Shown here: positions 37,186-42,542 of the stretch, one piece after another
Layout: every line of letters begins with the position of its first letter
Numbering within the stretch: position 1 is the stretch's first letter
Origin: Marinimicrobium sp050113635
GTDB taxonomy: Bacteria > Pseudomonadota > Gammaproteobacteria > Pseudomonadales > Cellvibrionaceae
Direction: 5' to 3'
Length of the DNA: 64,000 nucleotides
Assembly: GCF_050113635.1 (NCBI RefSeq)
Contig: NZ_JBNJLT010000007.1
Coordinates: forward strand, 62,001 to 126,000
Notes under the pieces: generated by a model
Told to the model about the DNA's origin: nothing
The model's database searches: none
Seen by the model: only the letters and a program-made list of their open reading frames with translations
Position numbers and translations under genes: made by a program

Positions 37186-37455
37186 ATGAAACCCGCATCA
37201 GACGGTGCAACGGATGCACTCAAACCCGGCCGTTATCGCCATTACAAAGGTAAGGATTATCAAGTCCTCGGCGTGGCCACGCACAGTGAAACCGGAGAGC
37301 GCATGGTGGTGTACCGTTGTCTCTATGGTGACTTCAGCTTATGGGTGCGACCGATGGCCATGTTTACCAGCACGGTGAGTGTCGCGGGGGAAACGGTGGC
37401 CCGGTTTGCCTACATCGAGCCGATGGAGAAGGATAATCTGTGGGCGGGGCAGTGA
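37186..37455 (+). CDS. DUF1653 domain protein
   Basis: An 89-residue protein built almost entirely of one DUF1653 domain: GRYRHYKGKDYQVLGVATHSET, VVYRCLYGDFSLWVRP and a C-terminal region ending in RFAYIEPME. ATG 37186 has GGAG about eight bases upstream and is preferred over an in-frame ATG at 37135. Its 3' end overlaps the presumed tadA start. Function is not known. Confidence 0.85.
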   Translation: MKPASDGATDALKPGRYRHYKGKDYQVLGVATHSETGERMVVYRCLYGDFSLWVRPMAMFTSTVSVAGETVARFAYIEPMEKDNLWAGQ

Positions 37456-37973
37456 ATCGTATTCAGAATGATCAGGCTGTCTCCCCGGACGATGAAACAT
37501 GGATGCGCCGCGCGTTGACGCTCGCCGAAGAGGCCACGCTGCTGGGTGAAGTGCCCGTGGGCGCTGTGCTGGTTCGTGACGGTGTGGTGCTGGGAGAAGG
37601 GTTTAACCAGCCTATTTCCTCCCACGACCCCACGGCCCATGCCGAAGTTGTAGCGCTGCGCAATGCCGCTCGTTCCGGAGCGAACTATCGCTTGCCGGGT
37701 ACCACGTTGTACGTGACGCTTGAACCTTGCACCATGTGCGTGGGTGCGATGATTCACGCCCGCGTGGAGCGTCTGGTTTACGGTACCACTGAGCCCAAAG
37801 CCGGGGTGGTGGAAAGTCAGAATCAGCTGGCGCAGACGCCGTATTACAACCACACGCTGGCCTGGGAGGGTGGCGTGTTGGCGGATGAATGCCAGCGACA
37901 ACTGACCACCTTTTTTCGGGAGCGTCGTGCACAGGCCAAAGCGCGCAAGCAGGCTGGAGTGCTGGATGATTGA
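37440..37973 (+). CDS. tadA: tRNA-specific adenosine deaminase TadA
   Basis: Converts A34 of tRNA-Arg(ACG) to inosine. It has 177 residues from GTG 37440, preceded by GAGAAGGA at good spacing; GTG 37452 or ATG 37503 are alternatives. The zinc site is HAEVVALRNAA (His and catalytic Glu) and EPCTMCVGAM (two cysteines). It overlaps DUF1653 upstream by 16 bases and the flavoprotein gene downstream by eight. Confidence 0.95.
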   Translation: MGGAVNRIQNDQAVSPDDETWMRRALTLAEEATLLGEVPVGAVLVRDGVVLGEGFNQPISSHDPTAHAEVVALRNAARSGANYRLPGTTLYVTLEPCTMCVGAMIHARVERLVYGTTEPKAGVVESQNQLAQTPYYNHTLAWEGGVLADECQRQLTTFFRERRAQAKARKQAGVLDD

Positions 37974-39159
37974 GACGGATTGTGTGGTCATCGGTGGCGG
38001 CGCCGCCGGGCTAATGTGCGCCGCCACCGCTGGCCAGCGCGGACGCCGTGTTTGCGTGCTGGATCATGCGAACAAGGTAGGCAAAAAAATTCTGATGTCC
38101 GGTGGTGGGCGTTGTAACTTCACCAACTATTTTGTCGGTCCCGAAAACTTCATCTCCCGGAACCCGCACTTTTGCATCTCGGCGCTACGTCGCTACACAC
38201 CCTACGATTTTCTGGAGCTGGTGCATCGTCATCAACTCGAGTATCACGAGAAAACACTGGGGCAATTGTTTTGCGATCATAAATCCCGGGATATTCTGGA
38301 TATCCTCTTATCCGAGTGTCGGCAGGCTCAGGTGGACATTCGTACGCGCTGTTCCATTGAGCGTATTGAAAAGTCAGACTCGGGTTTTGACGTGCACACC
38401 ACCGACGGCGGTTTTCAATGCGAATCGCTGGTCATTGCCACGGGTGGCTTGTCGATTCCTACCATGGGTGCGACAGGCTTTGGCTACGAAGTGGCTGAGC
38501 AGTTCGGACTTTCCATCACCGAACGTGACGCCGCATTGGTGCCGTTTACCTTGCGTGGGCAATGGCTGGAGCTGGCCAAAGCCCTGTCCGGGGTTTCGTT
38601 GCCGGTCAGTGTATCCGTCGACCAGCAAACCTTTGCCGAGTCCCTACTGTTTACGCACCGTGGGCTTAGTGGCCCGGCCATTTTGCAAATTTCCAACTAC
38701 TGGCAAAAAGGCGGCGCGGTCAGTATTGATTTCTTGCCGGGACACGCGCTGGATGAGTGGCTTGAACAGTGGCGGAACGATGGCCAAAAGACGTCGTTGA
38801 AGAACCGACTCGCGAACCACCTGCCCAAACGGTTTGTAGAAGCCTGGCTGCAGTTGCCCCTGTTCCCGGAAGCCGTACGACAAAAAAGCCTACCGGAACT
38901 GAGCCGTAGCGATTTTCAGGCCTTGTGTGAGGGCTTTCATCGCTGGCAACTGGTGCCGCCGGGAACCGAGGGTTATCGCACCGCCGAAGTGACGCGGGGC
39001 GGTGTAGACACCGATGCCATTTCCTCCAAAACCTTTGAGGCCAAAACGGTTTCCGGTTTATATTTTATCGGTGAAGTGCTGGATGTGACCGGGTGGCTGG
39101 GCGGATATAACTTCCAGTGGGCCTGGGCGAGTGGTCATTGTGCCGGACAGTATGTGTAG
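37966..39159 (+). CDS. HI0933-family FAD-dependent flavoprotein
   Basis: A 397-residue oxidoreductase of the HI0933/YhiN family. The FAD motif GGGAAGLMCAATAGQRG is at the N-terminus, followed by the family signature KVGKKILMSGGGRCNFTN; ATGGLSIPTMGATGFGYEVA and the C-terminal GEVLDVTGWLGGYNFQWAW close the FAD-binding fold. Substrate is unknown. ATG 37966 has a GGAG site and overlaps tadA by eight bases. It is the last core gene before the attC cluster. Confidence 0.93.
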   Translation: MIETDCVVIGGGAAGLMCAATAGQRGRRVCVLDHANKVGKKILMSGGGRCNFTNYFVGPENFISRNPHFCISALRRYTPYDFLELVHRHQLEYHEKTLGQLFCDHKSRDILDILLSECRQAQVDIRTRCSIERIEKSDSGFDVHTTDGGFQCESLVIATGGLSIPTMGATGFGYEVAEQFGLSITERDAALVPFTLRGQWLELAKALSGVSLPVSVSVDQQTFAESLLFTHRGLSGPAILQISNYWQKGGAVSIDFLPGHALDEWLEQWRNDGQKTSLKNRLANHLPKRFVEAWLQLPLFPEAVRQKSLPELSRSDFQALCEGFHRWQLVPPGTEGYRTAEVTRGGVDTDAISSKTFEAKTVSGLYFIGEVLDVTGWLGGYNFQWAWASGHCAGQYV

Positions 39160-39512
39160 CTGAACCGAAATAATTAAAACAGAAAACAATCTGCTTCTTT
39201 AGGTTCTCTATGCCATTGTTTTTAAATGGAATTTTAATTTTCGTTTTGTGGAAGTGCCTTGGAGCGCTTCCGTCGTTTTGGTCAAAAAATAGCCAGTCCA
39301 TATCATATATTTAAATCCCGGAAAAAATAGGGCACACTTTAACTCAAGGTAGCGCACGCTTTTACACTCAGGGTGAAATGGAGAGTCGTCGAAAAATGTT
39401 TGAATTTCAATACCTTAACTCCGTTATCCAATCTTTTCCCTCGGCGAAAAAGCGTGCCTGCTCGATATACAGCTGTTAGCTGGGCGAGCCCTCTACTAAG
39501 GAGTTCCACAGA
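39160..39512. other. AT-rich gap holding attC1 but no convincing gene
   Basis: About 350 bases between the HI0933-family flavoprotein gene and the first cassette gene. The base composition drops noticeably to AT-rich from 39160. The only reading frame starting at ATG 39210 encodes 34 residues (stop at 39314) without a ribosome site, and I do not call it. The right half (39337-39481) is the first attC-like repeat. A lost cassette gene upstream of attC1 is likely. Confidence 0.6.
39337..39481 (+). repeat. attC-like site 1 (long form)
   Basis: Left core CTTTAAC (39337-39343), right core GTTAGCT (39475-39481). The stem arms GCACGCTTTT (39354-39363) and AAAAGCGTGC (39448-39457) are perfectly complementary, with further pairing outside. 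About 145 bases, at the long end of the known size range. It would belong to a cassette whose gene is no longer recognisable. Confidence 0.62.
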
Positions 39513-40139
39513 ATGTACGTGCCGAGCCACTTCAAGGAAGACGACATAGGCAAGCTTCAGCAATATATTCGTGACTACGGCTTTGGTCTGCTAATAGTGG
39601 CGGATGATGGTGGAATTGAAGCGAACCATGTCCCCTTTCATCTGAGTTTCGAGGAAGACGGGACTCTTGGGCAGCTTCAGTGCCATCTGGCTCGAAGCAA
39701 TCCGGTCTGGCAGCGTTTGCAGCATGGGGCTCGGGTTCTGGCGGTTTTTAAGGGGCCAGATGCCTACGTTTCACCTTCGTGGTATGAAACCAAGGCAGAA
39801 ACTGGCCGGGTTGTTCCAACATGGAATTACTTGGCTGTCCATGTAGAAGGGAGTGCTCGGATTATCGAGGATTCGACCTGGCTGAAACATCATCTCCATC
39901 GACTAACAGACCAACATGAGTCGAGTATGAGCAATCCTTGGTCTGTGGATGACGCGCCAATGGAGTTCACTGAACGTTTGGTGAAGGCTATCGTTGGTGT
40001 AGAGATAAAAATTGAAACTTTGGCCGGTAAGCTGAAGGTTAGTCAGAACCAACCAGAAAAAAATCGAGCCGGTGTCAAAGTCGGTCTTGAGGCTGGAGAA
40101 GGAGAAAACAACCGTGCCATGGCTAAGTTCATCAGCTAA
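39513..40139 (+). CDS. PaiB-like FMN-binding protein (cassette 1)
   Basis: A 208-residue protein of the PaiB / FMN-binding split-barrel family, with MYVPSHFKEDDIGKLQQYI at the start, ANHVPFHLSFEEDG and the WYETKAETGRVVPTWNY block that is the family hallmark. Bacillus PaiB is described as a transcriptional regulator of degradative enzymes and sporulation, but for most members the role is unknown and it may be a small flavoenzyme. A GGAG site lies nine bases before the ATG. Its TAA stop sits in the attC2 left core. The presence of this full-length gene as an integron cassette implies a selectable, self-contained function. Confidence 0.87.
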   Translation: MYVPSHFKEDDIGKLQQYIRDYGFGLLIVADDGGIEANHVPFHLSFEEDGTLGQLQCHLARSNPVWQRLQHGARVLAVFKGPDAYVSPSWYETKAETGRVVPTWNYLAVHVEGSARIIEDSTWLKHHLHRLTDQHESSMSNPWSVDDAPMEFTERLVKAIVGVEIKIETLAGKLKVSQNQPEKNRAGVKVGLEAGEGENNRAMAKFIS

Positions 40140-40213
40140 CCAGGCTCTGTTGTCGGACGGTTTTTCCGTCGCTGAGACCTCCTCCAAAACCGTCGCAAAG
40201 CCCAGCGTTATGA
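40134..40213 (+). repeat. attC-like site 2
   Basis: TAAC at 40137-40140 (containing the PaiB-like stop codon) and right core GTTATGA at 40207-40213 preceded by GC. Arms GACGGTTTT (40156-40164) and AAAACCGTC (40186-40194) are perfectly complementary, and outer pairing of GGCT with AGCC extends the stem. About 80 bases, typical length. Confidence 0.78.
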
Positions 40214-40225
40214 AGAGAGAAGGAA

Positions 40226-40558
40226 ATGTTGAAAACGTCGTTCTATATTGTTATCGCCGCTTGGGTTGCTGCTATTGGGGCACTGGTTACTGACTTCCTG
40301 GGTTTTACCGATAACATTGCTTTGTTCGGTAGGGCAGGCGCTGTTCTCACCCTTTGCGCCGCTGCGCTCGAATATAATATTTCAACCAAAGGTCAGAAAG
40401 ACACCGATTACGAAGAAGGTGGCCCCGTAGGCTTGATAGAAGTCGGGAGCGCTACACTTTTAACAAAGCAAAAGAAATGGTGGAGGAGCTTTGCTCACAT
40501 TACCATTATCCTCGGAACATTGATCTGGGGCTTCGGTGATCTCCCCTTCCACTCATAA
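40226..40558 (+). CDS. Small membrane protein of unknown function (cassette 2)
   Basis: 110 residues. No family recognised. Membrane helices are predicted at about 5-22 (VIAAWVAAIGALVTDFL), 29-48 (LFGRAGAVLTLCAAALEY) and 90-107 (ITIILGTLIWGFGDL), with a charged segment rich in Lys/Glu/Asp between (residues 50-85). An AAGGA ribosome site precedes the ATG closely. The TAA stop is in attC3. The layout (short hairpin of helices with soluble loop) is common among cassette proteins of unknown role. Confidence 0.72.
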   Translation: MLKTSFYIVIAAWVAAIGALVTDFLGFTDNIALFGRAGAVLTLCAAALEYNISTKGQKDTDYEEGGPVGLIEVGSATLLTKQKKWWRSFAHITIILGTLIWGFGDLPFHS

Positions 40559-40629
40559 CTAGGCGCAGCACTACGCAGCCTTCGGCTCCCTGTACGCGCT
40601 AACGCGCGCCGCTGTGCTAGTAGTTAGTA
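40553..40629 (+). repeat. attC-like site 3
   Basis: TAAC at 40556-40559 overlaps the stop of the 110-residue gene; the right core GTTAGTA is at 40623-40629. Arms GCGCAGC (40563-40569) and GCTGTGC (40611-40617) pair with one mismatch around a GC-rich centre including GCGCTAACGCGC. About 77 bases. Confidence 0.68.
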
Positions 40630-40648
40630 CTCTCGAGTGATTCAGCTG

Positions 40649-41332
40649 ATGAAGTTGATTATTAATATAGGGCTTTTCGTTACAGGTTTATTGCTGGTAG
40701 CTGCTGTTGGGGCAACCTGGAGGTGCGGCGAGCCCTACAATCATTTCTTAGGGCCGCTGGCGATCTTGACATCAGCTCTCATTGCAATTCGGGTAGCGGT
40801 CATGAATATTGAAAGCGCCCAAGGCTTAAGCAAAGAAAATAGAACGGTGGAGTTTGTTACGAAGGAATACCCACTTGCTGGGGAGAAGCTAAAGCACATT
40901 TCCTCTGCTGAAAGGAAATTAGTAGAAGGAAGTAGTCATATCATCAAGAAAAGATTGAGTCGAACTGATATGCGCCTAGAGATAGAAAAGCTTGACTCGC
41001 TGATCCAGTCGTTGTCTGACGACGAGAGGGGTTCGCTTTCAGCTTTGGCGTCGTATTTCGAAATCATATCAATCAATATTGCTAATGGCTACTTCTCGAG
41101 CAAAATCGTTAATGAACATCTTGGGAGCCAATTCGGAGTTCATTTTTGGGCAAGAGTCTGGCCGTTTATTGTATACACAAAACACATGAATACCGTCTAC
41201 TCCAATCTTAAAGGGCTTCCCATATCAGAGAGTGTCGGAGCGTATGTGGCGTTTGAGAGGCGAATACTGGAAAACGCTGAAATAAAAAACCCTTACCCCA
41301 GAAAATCCGAAAGGATGGTAGATGGGTACTAA
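40649..41332 (+). CDS. Membrane-anchored helical protein, DUF4760-like (cassette 3)
   Basis: About 227 residues from ATG 40649 (GTG 40637 would add four). Two N-terminal membrane helices (LIINIGLFVTGLLLVAAVGA and FLGPLAILTSALIAIRVAV) are followed by a cytoplasmic helical domain with charged coiled-coil character. The segment LSALASYFEIISINIANGYFSSKIVNEHL resembles DUF4760 proteins, an identification I hold only moderately. The TAA stop lies in the attC4 left core. No ribosome site of good spacing is seen for either start. Function unknown; membrane-anchored helical proteins of this type occur among cassette and defence-like genes, which is inference only. Confidence 0.75.
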   Translation: MKLIINIGLFVTGLLLVAAVGATWRCGEPYNHFLGPLAILTSALIAIRVAVMNIESAQGLSKENRTVEFVTKEYPLAGEKLKHISSAERKLVEGSSHIIKKRLSRTDMRLEIEKLDSLIQSLSDDERGSLSALASYFEIISINIANGYFSSKIVNEHLGSQFGVHFWARVWPFIVYTKHMNTVYSNLKGLPISESVGAYVAFERRILENAEIKNPYPRKSERMVDGY

Positions 41333-41420
41333 CAAACCAATGTTGACCGACACAGCAAGCATCGGCCTTTGAAAAACAGGCCTCAAAACGCTTGCTGTGC
41401 GGAAAATTAGGGCGTTAGAA
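41327..41420 (+). repeat. attC-like site 4
   Basis: TAAC at 41330-41333 (with the cassette 3 stop) and right core GTTAGAA at 41414-41420. The arms CACAGCAAGC (41351-41360) and GCTTGCTGTG (41390-41399) are a perfect ten-base inverted repeat; an inner GGCC...GGCC pair extends it. About 94 bases. This is one of the clearest sites. Confidence 0.8.
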
Positions 41421-41427
41421 GGTAGCA

Positions 41428-41823
41428 ATGACCGTCGAGCTTATATGGCTAATAATTGTCTCATTGTCCGCGCCCATTACGGGAGTGGTTGCTTTTTATC
41501 TTCAGCTGAAAAACGTTAGAAAAGCGAATTTGGAGAACCGAAAGCTAATTTTAGAGCTTCACAAGCTAAAATTGGAGAATGAACGATTAGACAACCTAAT
41601 TCATCGTCCAACCTATGAAGAAATCGATAGGTACGGAAGAAAAGACGAACCTATGTGTTCGCTTGCGGCTGACGGGGATTCGCTACCAAAGAAAACGCTT
41701 TTGGAGAGGGTGAAGGAAATTGACTGGCTGTCTTTGGTGGCATCTATCGTCATAGTTGCTTTTATTTCGTATCTGTTTTTTGATGTTTACCGGCTGGGAA
41801 AGTGGATAATAGGGATTTTCTAA
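41428..41823 (+). CDS. Membrane protein with central coiled coil (cassette 4)
   Basis: 131 residues. One helix at the N-terminus (LIWLIIVSLSAPITGVVAFYLQ), a charged coiled-coil stretch rich in Lys/Glu/Leu/Asn (residues 25-60), then a loop and a second C-terminal membrane helix (LSLVASIVIVAFISYLFF). No family recognised. AAGG at 41419-41422, at the very end of attC4 and running into the new cassette, acts as ribosome site eight bases before the ATG. Its TAA stop is inside attC5. Confidence 0.75.
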   Translation: MTVELIWLIIVSLSAPITGVVAFYLQLKNVRKANLENRKLILELHKLKLENERLDNLIHRPTYEEIDRYGRKDEPMCSLAADGDSLPKKTLLERVKEIDWLSLVASIVIVAFISYLFFDVYRLGKWIIGIF

Positions 41824-41904
41824 CAATCCAAGGCAGCGGGACATATTTTTGTTTCGCTGCGTTCAAAACGCAAAAATATGCCCCTGCTTTTGGGGGCGTT
41901 GGAA
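41818..41904 (+). repeat. attC-like site 5
   Basis: TAAC at 41821-41824 (with the cassette 4 stop) and right core GTTGGAA at 41898-41904. CATATTTTTG (41842-41851) and CAAAAATATG (41871-41880) are perfect complements, and GCAGCGGG against CCCCTGC extends the stem. About 87 bases. The GGGGGCGTTGG end resembles the widely seen GGGCGTT right end of attC sites. Confidence 0.8.
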
Positions 41905-41912
41905 CTTCATCT

Positions 41913-42272
41913 ATGTTCGAACTTGAGCCATTTTATAAAACGCTTTTTTATCTTTCCGCCGCCTTGCTTGGGGTTGAAATAACGTTCACTCTCGGTTTTA
42001 TCTTGAGCCCCGTATCTAGCTGGCAGTTTTATGTCGCATTTATAGCATTGGCGGTGTCGGTGCCTATGCTTTTGGGATCTTGTTTAGCCGCGCTATTCGG
42101 GTACTACAAAGAGCTGCAAAGCTTATTAATAGTTGGCGCACTGTTTTCAGCTGCATGGTTTTCGGCAATTTTAATGAGCTACTCCCTTCTTTCAGGGGGG
42201 ATTTTTCTTTTTGTAGGTCTTTTATGCTTCAAAATGCTTCAATACCGGCACCAAGACAGCAAGAAAACCTAG
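41913..42272 (+). CDS. Small four-helix membrane protein (cassette 5)
   Basis: 119 residues from ATG 41913, with a GGAA ribosome-like site ten bases upstream; the frame is open further upstream but runs through attC5. Four hydrophobic segments cover most of the protein (LFYLSAALLGVEITF, FYVAFIALAVSVPMLLG, LLIVGALFSAAWFSAIL, GGIFLFVGLLCFKML), with a short basic tail RHQDSKKT. No family recognised. Unlike the other cassette genes it ends in TAG and not in a TAAC core, in line with a degraded or missing attC after it. Confidence 0.65.
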   Translation: MFELEPFYKTLFYLSAALLGVEITFTLGFILSPVSSWQFYVAFIALAVSVPMLLGSCLAALFGYYKELQSLLIVGALFSAAWFSAILMSYSLLSGGIFLFVGLLCFKMLQYRHQDSKKT

Positions 42273-42400
42273 TGTCAACTTTGAACCGCGACAGAAGTAG
42301 CTAAGCATAGTACAGCTCCGAGGGTGAATAATATTGATGGCGCTTGCGTGGCCGAGCGTTAAGCTCATTGGTAATATGATCGCATTGCTATTGAATTGAG
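42273..42400 (+). repeat. Possible degenerate attC remnant (right core only)
   Basis: GCGTTAAGC at 42357-42365 is a perfect match to the GTTRRRY right-core pattern, at the distance expected from the cassette 5 stop. A matching left arm is not convincing: only TCAAC near 42277 and weak complementarity were found. Either the site is degenerate or the array ends here. The surrounding 270 bases up to the TonB receptor gene contain no other feature except the hairpin at 42493. Confidence 0.35.
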
Positions 42401-42492
42401 TCACTTATAGGAAGTGAAGATACAGGATGTGGCTAGGACATTGCTTCTGGCTTTTGGGGGATCATTGAAGGGTAGCAACCCTGTTGGAGACA

Positions 42493-42526
42493 GCGCTGGC
42501 CAAGCTTTTTAGCTTGGCCGAGCGCC
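42493..42526 (-). terminator. Strong hairpin downstream of the TonB receptor gene
   Basis: GCGCTGGCCAAGCT and AGCTTGGCC-GAGCGC form a long stem with one bulge around a T-rich loop. It starts 17 bases beyond the stop of the minus-strand receptor gene. No T run follows on the minus strand, so it may be a Rho-linked or protective 3' hairpin. Confidence 0.55.
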
Positions 42527-42542
42527 GTTACCACAAAGAGGC

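Larger units (their letters stand above)
39337..41904 (+). mobile_element. Integron gene-cassette array without integrase (CALIN), five attC-like sites
   Basis: Successive modules of one small gene plus an imperfect inverted repeat, all in the same orientation. Each repeat begins with TAAC and ends with a GTT-purine core: right cores at 39475, 40207, 40623, 41414 and 41898. Boundaries predict cassettes of 732, 416, 791 and 484 bases, plus a last one to about 42358. The stop codons of the genes at 39513, 40226, 40649 and 41428 are all TAA lying inside the TAAC core, a compaction typical of integron cassettes. No tyrosine recombinase with the integron-specific insert is encoded in the window. 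The low GC content compared with flanking genes fits horizontal origin. Integrase may be lost or lie outside. Confidence 0.82.

Noticed and set aside
42222..42404. 60-codon minus-strand frame at the right end of the array
   Set aside because: It runs opposite to the cassettes over the end of cassette 5 and its stop; no ribosome site and no recognised domain. Not called as a gene.
39160..42540. Prophage, IS element or restriction-modification island as explanation for the low-GC block
   Set aside because: No transposase, phage, methylase or nuclease motif; no terminal inverted repeats or target duplications found. The attC-like repeats explain the layout better.
39160..42540. Integron integrase gene intI
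   Set aside because: No open frame with tyrosine recombinase R-H-R-Y motifs on either strand of this region, nor elsewhere in the window.
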